Origin: QWQI01 sp964608915
GTDB lineage: Bacteria > Planctomycetota > Planctomycetia > Isosphaerales > Isosphaeraceae
Assembly: GCA_964608915.1 (NCBI GenBank)
Contig: CAZSQA010000002.1
Location: 186,001-250,000 of the forward strand
Reading direction: 5' to 3'
DNA length: 64,000 nt
Shown: piece after piece, positions 55,530 through 64,000 of the stretch
How the letters are laid out: each line of letters starts with the position of its first letter
How positions within the stretch are numbered: the first letter of the stretch is position 1
Notes under the pieces: model-generated
Told to the model about the DNA's origin: nothing
What the model saw: the letters and a program-made list of their open reading frames with translations, nothing else
Database searches by the model: none
Made by a program: the position numbers and the translations under genes

Positions 55530-57550
55530 CGGTCGACTTTGCCGCTGCCGATCGCATCGATTCCGCGTTTCTCGCCCATCACGACCTCGCGCCGCACGTA
55601 CAACCGCCCGTCTTCCGCACCGATCACCAGATCCTTCTTCCCGTCGCCGTCGATGTCTGCCAGGGCGGGCTGTGTGTCGTGGGCGTCCAGCCGATGTTTC
55701 GCCACTGGGCCCTGATCGACCAGCGTCCACACTCCGTCCTTCTCGCCCATGTTCCGCAGAAAACTGGCGTTGGCCGAGTTGATCAGCAAATCCATGCGGC
55801 CGTCGCCGTCCCAGTCGGTCGCGACCAGCTTCCGTCGGCCGCTTTTGCCTCTGGGACCACCCGCGAGCTTCAGAGGTTGACCGTCCGCACCGGCGAAAGC
55901 ACGCACGGGCGGCAGGAGTACGAGCGTATCGCCCCGTTTCTCCCTTCGATAGAGCGCTAGGAATCCGTCGGGATCGAGCATGACGAGATCGGGCAGGCCG
56001 TCGCCGGACCAGTCCACGACCACGGGCGTCGTCCGCCACTGTGTCACCAGTTCCTGACCGACGGGATTCCACCATGTCCATGCCGGTTTCGGCGGCACAC
56101 CCGGCCAGGCGACTTCGACGGCTCGGTCCGCCTGAAGAACCGGCTGGCGTGCCGTGCCGACATTGCGGAACCACCGCACTGCGCCCCAGATGGAATTGAC
56201 GACGAGATCGAGCCGACCGTCCATGTCCCAATCCGCCACGCTCAGGGTCGTGTATCCCCACTTCGTCTCGGCTGGCCCCTGTATCGACCCGTTCGGGCCT
56301 GCTTCGAATCGAATTTCCCGGCCCCCGGCTTGTAGAGGCACAGGTGCGTTCCAGCGGGCCGGACGGCCACCGAGATTCTCGAAGAACAGAATCGCCCCTG
56401 AAGTGTTACCGGCGATGATGTCATCGTCGCCGTCACCGTCCCAGTCCGCGCCGGCGGGCGTGGCCAGGGCACCGGACTTGAGCGTATCGGCCTTCTGCCG
56501 GAAATAGAAAGGCGGCAGAAATACGGGCACTCCGTCGCGAACACCGCCCGAATGCTCGACCAGTGCCACGCGGCCGTCTTCGTCGCCCACGATGAGGTCG
56601 AAATCGCCGTCGCCGTCCCAATCGACGGGAGTCGGCTTGATCATGCACAAGGTCATGCGTAAAGCCCGGCCGTTTACGTCAACCATGCGTACGCCAGCGG
56701 ACAGCTCGAGCTTTCCGCGGCCGCCTTTGTTTTCGAAATACGTGAAGCCGTCCGTGAATTCGCCGCAGATCAGGTCGAGATCGCCGTCGCCGTCGAAATC
56801 GGCCACGCACGGCGAAGGCCAGCCATAGACTTCCAGCGGCTTGCCTCCGGCCGTCAACCTTTCCGGCGGGCCATAATCGGGCGATTCGTCAGTGCCACGA
56901 TTGATATGCTTGTAGACCAGCCCTCGCAGAGGACCTTTCAGCCATTCGCCCGCGGGCGTATAGCCATCGTCCCAGCCGTAGTCGCCCCAGTCATCGACAG
57001 CGACGATCAGGTCGTGGTCGCCGTCGCCGTCGATATCGGCCAGGTGCCACTGGTCGGCACGCCGGTTACCCTTGTTTTTATGGGTCGGGGCTTCCACCTG
57101 AATCGGCCGGGGCTCGCCCAGCGATTTCGAACGAAAATCGGCGAATTCCTTCGCCGCACCCAAAATGCGATCGACACCGCCGACACGGCTGTGGCGAACG
57201 TTGTGCGGCACACGTCCACCGAAGGGAAGGCGGATTCCGGCTTCGAAGACCGGATGCTTGCGGTCGCCGCCCGGGTTTTCGAAGAAATACAATCCGTTCG
57301 AAGGTTTGTCCGGGCATGCGACGACCAGATCCAGGTCACCGTCGCTGTCGTAATCGATCGGCAGAGGCTCGGCCCACAATCCGACACCGAGGTCGACGAT
57401 CAGCCCCGGGTTGGCGAACGGAAGCCGTACGAGGTCGGGCTCAGGGTCCACCGACTGGGCAAGCGACGGGGTCGTGAGCGACCCGAATGACGCGATGGCG
57501 ATCGCGAATGCCCGAAAGTCACGGCCGAATGGAATGATATACGGTTTCAT
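55526..57550 (-). CDS. Exported FG-GAP/VCBS repeat protein
   Basis: A 674-residue protein with an N-terminal signal peptide (residues 1-31, ending SLAQS). It carries about nine calcium-binding repeats of the pattern D-x-D-x-D-G-x-x-D-L, for example DYDSDGDLDLVV, DIDGDGDHDLIV, DFDGDGDLDLIC, DWDGDGDFDLIVGD and DIDGDGKKDLVIG, spaced about 60-100 residues apart, as in integrin-alpha-like beta-propellers. It is probably a surface or periplasmic binding protein for polysaccharide or protein. Its start overlaps the end of the thioredoxin/PDZ gene as ATGA, and its end overlaps the following small gene, so three genes are coupled. Confidence 0.9.
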   Translation of the reverse strand: MKPYIIPFGRDFRAFAIAIASFGSLTTPSLAQSVDPEPDLVRLPFANPGLIVDLGVGLWAEPLPIDYDSDGDLDLVVACPDKPSNGLYFFENPGGDRKHPVFEAGIRLPFGGRVPHNVRHSRVGGVDRILGAAKEFADFRSKSLGEPRPIQVEAPTHKNKGNRRADQWHLADIDGDGDHDLIVAVDDWGDYGWDDGYTPAGEWLKGPLRGLVYKHINRGTDESPDYGPPERLTAGGKPLEVYGWPSPCVADFDGDGDLDLICGEFTDGFTYFENKGGRGKLELSAGVRMVDVNGRALRMTLCMIKPTPVDWDGDGDFDLIVGDEDGRVALVEHSGGVRDGVPVFLPPFYFRQKADTLKSGALATPAGADWDGDGDDDIIAGNTSGAILFFENLGGRPARWNAPVPLQAGGREIRFEAGPNGSIQGPAETKWGYTTLSVADWDMDGRLDLVVNSIWGAVRWFRNVGTARQPVLQADRAVEVAWPGVPPKPAWTWWNPVGQELVTQWRTTPVVVDWSGDGLPDLVMLDPDGFLALYRREKRGDTLVLLPPVRAFAGADGQPLKLAGGPRGKSGRRKLVATDWDGDGRMDLLINSANASFLRNMGEKDGVWTLVDQGPVAKHRLDAHDTQPALADIDGDGKKDLVIGAEDGRLYVRREVVMGEKRGIDAIGSGKVDR

Positions 57551-58899
57551 TTCGTCGGGAAACTCATTTCCATACGGCGATCCTGTCGCATCACCGTGAA
57601 TTTCAATACCGTGCCCTTCGGCCGATCCAGGGCATATGCGAAAAGCGATGTTTCCGTCGGCAGATCGGTTCGTCCATCCACGGCCACGATTACGTCGCCA
57701 TTGACGAACCCGGCCTTTTTGGCCACCGCATGCTCGCCGAACTGACCGACATGCTTCGCGAAAAGGGCCATCGAACCTTCGGGCAATCCGCGACTGCGTT
57801 TCTCGGCTTCCGGCAGTGTCTCAAGCCGCATCCCGCCCAGCGCGATCCGCCGCAGGTTCCAGCTCGTCGGCCGCCATGAAAGGTCCGATTTCGCCCGCCA
57901 GCCCGGAGTCAGTTTCATCGGCTTCGTAAGAGTTTCCCCCTTGCCGTTGTGAATTTCGAAAACCAGTTCCGCCCTTTCCGGCGTATTCTCAAGAATCCAC
58001 TGAAAATCAGCGGGCGAAACCAGCGTCTGGCCTTGCAGACGCACGATTTCGTCGCCAGGCTTCAGCCCGATCGCGGCCGCCGGCGAATCCGGCTCGACAG
58101 ACAAGACTTTCGCGGCATGATCCGGCGAAAGCCGCATACCGATCACGTCGGGTAGCGGATACGGATACAGCGATTTCGGATCGAACGCCTTGCCGGACAG
58201 ACGGACGGCGTTTCGCTCGGCATCACGAATCTGATGGCAGTGAATGCAACTTCGCGCGATGTTGCCCGATTTCGAAAGCGTGGAATTGTAAGTACCCAGC
58301 AACGTGGGCATCAATTCCGGCCTGGAATAACTGGCTGAGGCGACTTCCTTGCCTTGCACCGCAGTCGCAAGTGCCGCCTTGTCCTGCATGGATGACAAGC
58401 CCAGCGCCGCCTGCATCGCGGCCTGGAATCCCCTGGCCGTCATATCCTCGTCCTCAGGCCGCTGGCTGCGAGTTCCGAATCGGCCGAGTATTCGCCCTCC
58501 CTGATCCATGAATACGACATGAAACGACTGATCCCAGTCGAATTGAAACCGTTTCAGGTCCAGGCCGTTGGCATAAGTGATCCGGGCCAATACGAACCGG
58601 TTCATCCAGGCGGCCGTTTCCTTGTCCGGCTCGATCACTGAGCGGTCGAAATGGCTGCAGGCTTCGCACGGCACGCATCGGAAGACGAACAAGACAGGCT
58701 TGCCCGATTTCGCCGACTCGGCCAGAGCCTTGTCGACGTCGTTGTAAATCCACTGGGGCAGATTTTCGAACGTTTTCGCGTCCCGGCTCAGCTTTTCGTC
58801 AGGCGTCACACGTTTCGCCTTGGCCTCCTGCGCCGAAGCGGCATGCGAAACCATGGCCGCCAGAACCGCCACCAGAGTCGCGATGCAAGTACGTTGCAT
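57547..58899 (-). CDS. Exported thioredoxin-like protein with c-type heme motif and PDZ domain
   Basis: A 450-residue protein. Signal peptide residues 1-23 (TLVAVLAAMVSHAASA). A thioredoxin-like domain follows with CVPCEAC, which differs from the classical CxxC by an extra Cys. The heme-c motif is CIHCH (Cys218, Cys221, His222) followed by QIRDAERNAV. Two PDZ-like segments are present: PDSPAAAIGLKPGDEIVRL and a later NGDVIVAVDGRTDLP. A periplasmic redox protein is the natural reading. The start at 58899 is set by the signal peptide and by an AAGGGAAGGGGCGGGG ribosome site. It lies 52 bases after the phosphoribosyltransferase gene and overlaps the FG-GAP gene. Confidence 0.8.
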   Translation of the reverse strand: MQRTCIATLVAVLAAMVSHAASAQEAKAKRVTPDEKLSRDAKTFENLPQWIYNDVDKALAESAKSGKPVLFVFRCVPCEACSHFDRSVIEPDKETAAWMNRFVLARITYANGLDLKRFQFDWDQSFHVVFMDQGGRILGRFGTRSQRPEDEDMTARGFQAAMQAALGLSSMQDKAALATAVQGKEVASASYSRPELMPTLLGTYNSTLSKSGNIARSCIHCHQIRDAERNAVRLSGKAFDPKSLYPYPLPDVIGMRLSPDHAAKVLSVEPDSPAAAIGLKPGDEIVRLQGQTLVSPADFQWILENTPERAELVFEIHNGKGETLTKPMKLTPGWRAKSDLSWRPTSWNLRRIALGGMRLETLPEAEKRSRGLPEGSMALFAKHVGQFGEHAVAKKAGFVNGDVIVAVDGRTDLPTETSLFAYALDRPKGTVLKFTVMRQDRRMEMSFPTK

Positions 58900-58951
58900 T
58901 TCCCCGCCCCTTCCCTTCGTAGAAACCTGCAAACTCAGCCCCTCTTCGATA

Positions 58952-59581
58952 TCACGCATTCCGAAGCGTTCCGACGACCTCCGCGTCTTCCACTTGGCGA
59001 AAATCGTCGTAGAACTGGCCGACGGCGTGGAGTTCGTCGGTGTCGAACAGACACACCGTGCGGTCGGCCCAGCGGCGAACCTCCGACAGCCGCGAGGTAG
59101 CCGCCACCGGCACTGCCAGAATTAGCTCCTTCGGCTGCCGCGTGCGCAGCTCCTGCAACGCTGCGATCATCGTCGCACCGGTGGCGATACCGTCGTCGGT
59201 GACGATCACCGTGCGCCCCTCGACCGGCACGCATTGAGCACCGGCGCGATACAGTTGCCGCCGGCGAGCGATTTCGGCTGCCTCGCGAAGCCGGATCGCG
59301 TCGAATTCGTCTTCCGCAAAATGCACCATCCTGGCCACTTCCGGATTGATGACGACATGGCCATCTTCGGAAACCGCCCCCAGAGCCAGCTCAGGCTGGC
59401 CGGGCGTCGGCAGCTTGCGCGAAAGCACGACATCGAGTTCGGCACCGAGCACCCGTGCGATTACGGCCGCGATCACGACCCCGCCACGGGGAATGCCGAG
59501 CACCACAGGATCCGTCAGATCGAATCCGGCCAGCTTCTCCGCGAGCTGGCTGCCGGCATCGGTGCGGTCGCGGAATCGCAT
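58952..59581 (-). CDS. Phosphoribosyltransferase family protein
   Basis: A 209-residue protein with the PRPP-binding loop VIVTDDGIATGATMIAAL and the N-terminal strand VLGIPRGGVVIAAVIA, as in the bacterial phosphoribosyltransferase family often found next to or fused with dienelactone hydrolases. Its substrate is unknown. The ATG at 59581 is chosen for the GGAGG eight bases upstream and because the upstream gene ends at 59584; an upstream frame would overlap that gene. The gene lies downstream of the alpha/beta hydrolase and is co-transcribed with it. Confidence 0.85.
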   Translation of the reverse strand: MRFRDRTDAGSQLAEKLAGFDLTDPVVLGIPRGGVVIAAVIARVLGAELDVVLSRKLPTPGQPELALGAVSEDGHVVINPEVARMVHFAEDEFDAIRLREAAEIARRRQLYRAGAQCVPVEGRTVIVTDDGIATGATMIAALQELRTRQPKELILAVPVAATSRLSEVRRWADRTVCLFDTDELHAVGQFYDDFRQVEDAEVVGTLRNA

Positions 59582-59583
59582 CG

Positions 59584-60240
59584 TCAGCCCTCCTCGCGAC
59601 TGGTCAGATTTTGCGTAAACCAATCGGTGGCGAGATCGGCCACCTGTTCCAGCATACCCGGCTCTTCGAACAAGTGCGTCGCCCCCGGCACGACGGCCAG
59701 TTCGCATTCCGCCGTCATCCTGTCCTGAGCGGCCTGATTCAGCGCCAGCACCTCGGTGTCCTCACCGCCGACGATCAGGAGCGTCGGGCATCGCACCGCC
59801 GGCAAGGCCTCTTCCGCCAGGTCGGGCCGGCCGCCACGTGAAACGACGCAGCCGAAAACCTCAGGGCACTTCGCCGCGGCCATAAGCGCCGCACCGCCGC
59901 CCGTGCTCGCCCCGAACGCCCCGACGGGCATCCCGGCCGTGGAAGGGTTCGCCCCCAGCCAGCGGGCCGCACCGGCGACCCGTTCGGCGAGAAGCGGGAT
60001 ATCGAACACGTTGCGGCGATCCTGTGCCTCGGGATCGGTCAAAAGATCTATCAGGAGCGTCGCCAGCCCGGCTTCCTGGAGCCGCCAGGCGACGTACCGA
60101 TTCCGCGGACTGTTCCGCCCGCTGCCGCTGCCATGGGCGAAGACCACAACCCCTTTCGCCGCAGAAGGCACCGCGAGCTGCCCGTGAAGCTGCACGGATT
60201 CGATATCGAGCGTCACTTCTTCGGTTCGAACGGGTTGCAT
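59584..60240 (-). CDS. Dienelactone hydrolase-like alpha/beta hydrolase
   Basis: A 218-residue alpha/beta hydrolase. The oxyanion region is VVVFAHGSGSGRNSPRN, the nucleophile elbow is GASTGGGAAL, the acid is in LLIVGGEDTEVL and the catalytic His is in PGATHLFEEPG. It has no signal peptide. The immediate pairing with a phosphoribosyltransferase gene is a recurrent bacterial arrangement; the two are sometimes fused. The true substrate of the pair is not known. Confidence 0.88.
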   Translation of the reverse strand: MQPVRTEEVTLDIESVQLHGQLAVPSAAKGVVVFAHGSGSGRNSPRNRYVAWRLQEAGLATLLIDLLTDPEAQDRRNVFDIPLLAERVAGAARWLGANPSTAGMPVGAFGASTGGGAALMAAAKCPEVFGCVVSRGGRPDLAEEALPAVRCPTLLIVGGEDTEVLALNQAAQDRMTAECELAVVPGATHLFEEPGMLEQVADLATDWFTQNLTSREEG

Positions 60241-60291
60241 TCGCGAGGTCTCCTGATGTTCGCCCCGAAACGGAATTCCGTTCGCTTCGTT

Positions 60292-60879
60292 TCAAGATTC
60301 CGGCTTCGGTTTCGCCTCTTCCGAATCATTCGCTTTCACGCGAGCTGCAGGCGGCGCCGCTTCCGATTGCCCCGGCTGCGATTCGGCCGCACCTTTCGCG
60401 ACGGCCGTTCCCGCGCCTCGGGAATCGACCGAAGGCACCTGAAAAGGCGCGAAGCCGGAAGATGTCCGTGGCATCCGTTTCGGCGTGACCGTCGGCCGTG
60501 CCCTGGCAGCTACAGGCCGGGCCGGACCTGCTCCGATACCCCGAAAGCCGTCGGACACCATCCCGGAAAGACAAGTCAAAAGCAGCATCCCGCCGACACC
60601 GAGCCCCAGAGCATGCCCGGCGGAAAACTGAAACAGGCCATAAAACACGACGGCCCAGATGATTCCGGAGACGATCACCCACGGCAGGCTGGCGTCCATC
60701 AGCGATTCCAGCCGAATCCGGAAATACAGTTGCAAAGCGGTGAAAATCGCCGCGGCCAGCGCCACGCGCGGCACGATCTGCCCCACGACGCTTTCGTACC
60801 AGATGCCCTGAAGCACCTCGGTCAGAAACCAGATTCCGGCAAGCACGATCAGAGACGTGACGATGGCTTCGACAAACAT
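60292..60879 (-). CDS. Four-helix membrane protein of unknown function
   Basis: A 195-residue protein with four hydrophobic helices at about residues 4-22, 29-48, 58-80 and 85-108, followed by a soluble C-terminal tail rich in Pro, Ala and Lys/Glu (residues 110-195). No family motif was recognised. I chose the ATG at 60879, where the first helix begins at once; the frame is open further upstream through a stretch without ribosome site or hydrophobicity. It is divergent from the sugar isomerase gene at 61118. The tail could bind a cytoplasmic partner. Confidence 0.6.
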   Translation of the reverse strand: MFVEAIVTSLIVLAGIWFLTEVLQGIWYESVVGQIVPRVALAAAIFTALQLYFRIRLESLMDASLPWVIVSGIIWAVVFYGLFQFSAGHALGLGVGGMLLLTCLSGMVSDGFRGIGAGPARPVAARARPTVTPKRMPRTSSGFAPFQVPSVDSRGAGTAVAKGAAESQPGQSEAAPPAARVKANDSEEAKPKPES

Positions 60880-61117
60880 GGCGGCGCGGGGCTCTCGGGT
60901 TACGGAATGCGCGGCGGGTCGAACCGTCGAGCGACGTTCGGTCGCAGACCAATGTAACAAGACGGTGCCGGGATTCCACCCTCTGGTCATCACTTCGCGT
61001 GGACGTTATGGTGATCAGGAGCCGAATGAGCTGATCCATCGTCCGTCGCGCCTGCGCACGGAATGCGATTCGCTGACCGCCTCCGGCATCTCCACCATTT
61101 CGATAGCGGCAATACCC

Positions 61118-61942
61118 ATGATCACCCTGAGCGCCTTCGCCGACGAAATTTCGCCCCAGCCCGAGGAACAGATCGAAGTTCTCGAGCGGCACGGCATCAA
61201 GCACATCGAATTCCGGTCGATTCACGGCAAGAATGTCCTCGACCTCACCGAAGACGAACACACTCACTTTCGCGACCTGTTGCGACAAAACGGCTTCGGC
61301 TTGAGCGCCATCGGCTCGCCCATCGGCAAAATCAAGATCACCGAACCCTTCGAGCCCCATCTCGAACGCTATGCCATCGCGCTGAAACTCGCCGATTTCT
61401 ACACTACGCCCCGAATCCGCATTTTCAGCTTCTATATGCCTGAAGGCGACGACCCGGCCACCCATCGTGACGAAGTCGTCCGCCGTATGAAGGCACTGGC
61501 CGAAATCGCCGAAGCCAAAGGCATCCGTCTGTTTCTGGAAAACGAAAAGGGCATCTACGGTGACACGGCCGACCGCTCGCACGATCTTGTCACGGCCGTC
61601 GGCAGCCCGGCCCTGGAACACGCCTTCGACCCGGCCAACTACCTGGAAGTCGGCCAGAATATCGACGACGCCTGGAAGCTGCTGCGGCCCAAAGTCGGCC
61701 ATTTCCACGTGAAGGACTACTGCACGAAAACCCACAAGAACGTGCCCGCAGGCCAGGGCGAAGGGCAGATCCCCCAGCTCATCGCCGACGCCGTCGCCCA
61801 CGGATACAAGGGCTTCTGCACCCTGGAGCCGCACCTTGTCGTGGCCGAAAAGTTCTATGGCTTCACCGGCCCCGAACGCTTCGGCGACGCCGCCCTGGCC
61901 CTCAAGACCGAACTTTCCGCACGCGACGTCTCGTTCGCCTGA
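61118..61942 (+). CDS. Sugar phosphate isomerase/epimerase (TIM barrel)
   Basis: A 274-residue protein of the xylose isomerase-like TIM barrel family. Metal-ligand regions are LFLENEKGIYGD, HFHVKDYC and FCTLEPHL, with an N-terminal strand HIEFRSIHGKNVLDL. It is cytoplasmic (no signal peptide). The ATG at 61118 is chosen because the protein begins at the first barrel strand there; upstream frame has no family similarity. It is followed by a second TIM-barrel gene 91 bases downstream, which is exported. Such pairs in planctomycetes are often tied to uptake of sugars or inositol; the substrate is not assigned. Confidence 0.88.
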   Translation: MITLSAFADEISPQPEEQIEVLERHGIKHIEFRSIHGKNVLDLTEDEHTHFRDLLRQNGFGLSAIGSPIGKIKITEPFEPHLERYAIALKLADFYTTPRIRIFSFYMPEGDDPATHRDEVVRRMKALAEIAEAKGIRLFLENEKGIYGDTADRSHDLVTAVGSPALEHAFDPANYLEVGQNIDDAWKLLRPKVGHFHVKDYCTKTHKNVPAGQGEGQIPQLIADAVAHGYKGFCTLEPHLVVAEKFYGFTGPERFGDAALALKTELSARDVSFA

Positions 61943-62033
61943 TGCGACGACACGTCACAACCGCTTCCAGACGCACAGCTTCCATCGCTTCCGTCCGTCA
62001 CGTTCCCTGATTTTTCCGGAGTTCGCACGCATC

Positions 62034-62996
62034 ATGATCGACAGCCTCCTGAACCGCCGTGATCTCGTCCGCCTCGGCCTGGCCGCTTCGCTTTCGCCCG
62101 CTCTGGGCCGATTCGCCCTGGCCGCCGACGAATCCGGCAAGCCCGCCGCAGGCAAAATCGGCGATTACAAGATCTCGCTCGCCCAGTGGTCGCTGCACAA
62201 GCGGCTCTTCGCCGACCGCTCCAAAACCGTCGCCATGAATCTCGACTTCCCCAAGATGGCGAAGGAAGAATTCGGCATCTCGGGCGTCGAATACGTCAAC
62301 CAGTTCTTCAAGGACAAGGCCCACGACGAAGCCTACCTGAAAGACCTGAAAAAGCGGGCCGCTGACCACGGCGTGACGAACGTCCTGATCATGATCGACG
62401 GCGAAGGCGACCTTTCCGTCGAAGATTCCGCGAAGCGGAACCAGGCCGTGGCCAACCACAAGAAATGGGTGGACGCCGCCGCATCGCTCGGCTGCCACGC
62501 CATCCGCATCAACACGGGCAGCAACTATTCGCCCACCAAAACCCAGCCCGTCGCCGAAGCCTGCGGCGCCCTGGCCGAATACGGGAAGAGCCACGGCATC
62601 GCCATCATCTGCGAAAACCACGGCGGGCCGTCGTCCGACCCGGACAGCCTGATCGCCCTGATGAAGGCCGTGGGCAACCCGAACTTCGGCACCCTGCCCG
62701 ACTTCGGCAACTTCCCCCGTGACAAGGCCACGAACAAGCACACGATCGACATCTACCAGGCCATCGCCCGCCTGATGCCCTACGCCCACGGCGTTTCGGC
62801 CAAGTCGTACGTCTTCGACGCCGCCGGCAACGAACGTGACATGGACTTCGCCCGGATCCTCAAGATCGTCACCGACGCCGGTTACATGGGCTGGATCGGC
62901 ATCGAATACGAAGGCTCCGAACTGCCCGAACCGGAAGGCATCATGGCCACGAAGAAACTGCTGGAAAAACACCGCGGGGCGAATTACGCGGGTTGA
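62034..62996 (+). CDS. Exported TIM-barrel sugar isomerase/epimerase-like protein
   Basis: A 320-residue protein with a twin-arginine-like signal (residues 1-30, NRRDLVRLGLAASLSPALG), so it should be exported folded. The barrel carries CHAIRINTGSNYSP, IAIICENHGGPSSDPDSL with the metal Glu, GTLPDFGNFP and GWIGIEYEGSE, all of the xylose isomerase-like fold. The start ATG at 62034 immediately precedes the twin-arginine motif. The gene follows the cytosolic isomerase and ends just before a strong hairpin, so the two form an operon that ends here. Confidence 0.88.
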   Translation: MIDSLLNRRDLVRLGLAASLSPALGRFALAADESGKPAAGKIGDYKISLAQWSLHKRLFADRSKTVAMNLDFPKMAKEEFGISGVEYVNQFFKDKAHDEAYLKDLKKRAADHGVTNVLIMIDGEGDLSVEDSAKRNQAVANHKKWVDAAASLGCHAIRINTGSNYSPTKTQPVAEACGALAEYGKSHGIAIICENHGGPSSDPDSLIALMKAVGNPNFGTLPDFGNFPRDKATNKHTIDIYQAIARLMPYAHGVSAKSYVFDAAGNERDMDFARILKIVTDAGYMGWIGIEYEGSELPEPEGIMATKKLLEKHRGANYAG

Positions 62997-63022
62997 AACC
63001 CAGAAAAGACCGCGTCACAAGA

Positions 63023-63055
63023 GCCTCAGGCCCTGAATTCCTCAGGGCCTGAGGC
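63023..63055 (+). terminator. Strong terminator after the TIM-barrel pair
   Basis: A 14-bp perfect stem (GCCTCAGGCCCTGA at 63023-63036 and TCAGGGCCTGAGGC at 63042-63055) with a five-base loop lies 27 bases after the stop, followed by ATTTCTGATT. It lies between this gene and the convergent Cys-rich gene, so it may act in both directions. Confidence 0.8.
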
Positions 63056-63278
63056 ATTTCTGATTCATTGGACGATTCTCAGGATCTTCGATTGCAAGAT
63101 ATGCGACTGATCGCATTGACTCGGAATTTACCGATTATCACTGGAAACTTGATCTTTCGAATGCGAATTGCATCGAATTGCGAATCGCCCGAACGGCTGA
63201 AAACGCTTTACCAACCAGATTCGAGTCGCTTAAATTTCCACGAAGTTCATGGAATCTGATTCGAATCGATTCCGAATG

Positions 63279-63626
63279 TCATTCGAAAATCCGGGAGATC
63301 CCGTCCCAATATTCCGACCCCTCGCCCCCGCACCTGCAATGAAAACTGGCGTCCGTCGTAAAACTATGCGGGCCCCAGCCTTCGTGGACATACTTCGGGC
63401 AGGTGAAGTGTTCGAAGATCGTCTCCAGATGATGCCTCGAATCGGAATGACAGCACAGGCCCCAGTCCTTGTCGAATGCCGCGAAGAAAGAACAGCCGCC
63501 ACACTGCCGACCGTCTTCGCATAACGCCTGACAGACAGGCTCATCTGCCCACTTCGAAAGATAAAGTCGTTCCGACTCCGGATTCGACCAGCCGTTCGTG
63601 ATGATCACGTTGCGATTTCCGGCCAT
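63279..63626 (-). CDS. Cys/His-rich 115-residue protein of unknown function
   Basis: Nine Cys and several His occur in 115 residues, spaced as CQALCEDGRQCGGCSFF, GLCCHSDSRHH and HFTCPKY, ending with HCRCGGEG. Two or more metal sites are likely, but the pattern is not one I can name. No signal peptide or membrane segment is seen. It begins three bases after the moaA stop on the same strand, so it is co-transcribed with molybdenum cofactor synthesis. Confidence 0.7.
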   Translation of the reverse strand: MAGNRNVIITNGWSNPESERLYLSKWADEPVCQALCEDGRQCGGCSFFAAFDKDWGLCCHSDSRHHLETIFEHFTCPKYVHEGWGPHSFTTDASFHCRCGGEGSEYWDGISRIFE

Positions 63627-63629
63627 CGC

Positions 63630-64000
63630 TCACCCCCCGATCGAATGCATCAGCCGGTCCGGTTTGATGAATCGGGCCGTGTTGATCTCGTGGCCTTCCC
63701 ACTTGTCCGCCACCGAATCGACGAAGGCCTGGGCCAGCTTCGCGTCGTCGGCACCCGAGCGGATCAGGGCACGCAGGTCGATTTCGTCCACGGCGAAGAG
63801 GCAGTTGCGGAGCTTGCCGTCGGCCGTGATGCGGACCCGGTTGCACGACCGGCAAAAAGGGTGCGAAACCGATGCGATGAAGCCGAGGCGGCCGATGCCG
63901 TCGTCGTAAGCGAACAGTGTCGCCGGGGCATGCGGATCGTCGCCGGCCACGGGCGAAAGCGGGCCGACCTCGCGCCGAAGCGTGTCGAGGATCTCATCCA
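63630..64000 (-). CDS. moaA: GTP 3',8-cyclase MoaA, C-terminal part (5' end outside window)
   Basis: The frame is open to the window end; about 123 residues are visible. The C-terminal iron-sulfur motif is CRSCNRVRITADG, with a third Cys in RNCLF, the site that binds the second [4Fe-4S] cluster and GTP in MoaA. The ending, FIKPDRLMHSIGG, carries the GG tail typical of the enzyme. MoaA begins molybdenum cofactor synthesis. The Cys-rich gene follows three bases after the stop. Confidence 0.9.
   Translation of the reverse strand, partial: DEILDTLRREVGPLSPVAGDDPHAPATLFAYDDGIGRLGFIASVSHPFCRSCNRVRITADGKLRNCLFAVDEIDLRALIRSGADDAKLAQAFVDSVADKWEGHEINTARFIKPDRLMHSIGG

Overview
This 64 kb window is a GC-rich bacterial chromosome segment that looks like a planctomycete of the Isosphaerales/Gemmatales kind. 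The evidence is a tandem-fused UvrA of 2104 residues, a ThuA-HEAT-cytochrome c protein with a PVC-style CxxCH site, FG-GAP and PDZ/c-heme proteins in one operon, secreted and cytosolic TIM-barrel sugar isomerase-like proteins, and a protein joining a kinase-like domain, PEGA-like repeats and an FGE-sulfatase domain. No rRNA, CRISPR array, phage or insertion sequence was seen. One tRNA gene (Ala, GGC) is present.

Layout. 1-9.7 kb (+): a tight operon of a MetE-like protein (5' end outside the window), a UlaG-like metallo-hydrolase, xylulokinase and the double UvrA. 9.7-15 kb (-): a VWA protein with its MoxR/chelatase-like ATPase, a Dps miniferritin and an exported M1 aminopeptidase. 15.2-19.8 kb (-): a seven-PAS hybrid histidine kinase with a readable promoter. 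20.3-35.1 kb (-): a Tad-type (type IVb) pilus/secretion locus with two TadA/CpaF ATPases (one with an FHA domain), TadB, TadC, CpaB, three TadE/TadG-like proteins, a prepilin peptidase, a Flp-like pilin, a 59-residue pilin-like protein, a further FHA-like membrane protein and, at the head, a pseudokinase-PEGA-FGE protein. Secretin and CpaE genes are not in the window.

35.1-36.7 kb is mostly non-coding around the tRNA. 36.7-45.6 kb (+) is a coherent sugar-nucleotide and export block: a GalU-like nucleotidyltransferase, a 1126-residue fusion of a GHMP sugar kinase and a UDPGP-type pyrophosphorylase, an NAD-dependent sugar epimerase, and a DevC-DevA-DevB-like ABC exporter. This suggests making and exporting a glycolipid or glycoconjugate (inference). 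45.7-50.5 kb holds a YbjN-like small protein and a 1416-residue protein of unknown function. 50.6-60.9 kb (-) holds the ThuA/HEAT/cytochrome protein, an operon running alpha/beta hydrolase - phosphoribosyltransferase - thioredoxin/PDZ/c-heme protein - FG-GAP protein - 103-residue unknown, and a membrane protein. 61.1-63 kb (+) has two TIM-barrel sugar isomerase-like genes ended by a strong hairpin. The window ends inside moaA (-), followed by a Cys-rich small protein.

The most promising material is the phospho-signalling flavour of the Tad locus (pseudokinase, two FHA modules, FGE domain, unusual pilins), the kinase-pyrophosphorylase fusion beside an exporter, and the unassigned 1416-residue protein. 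All functional statements are read from sequence motifs and gene order; no database search or computation was run.
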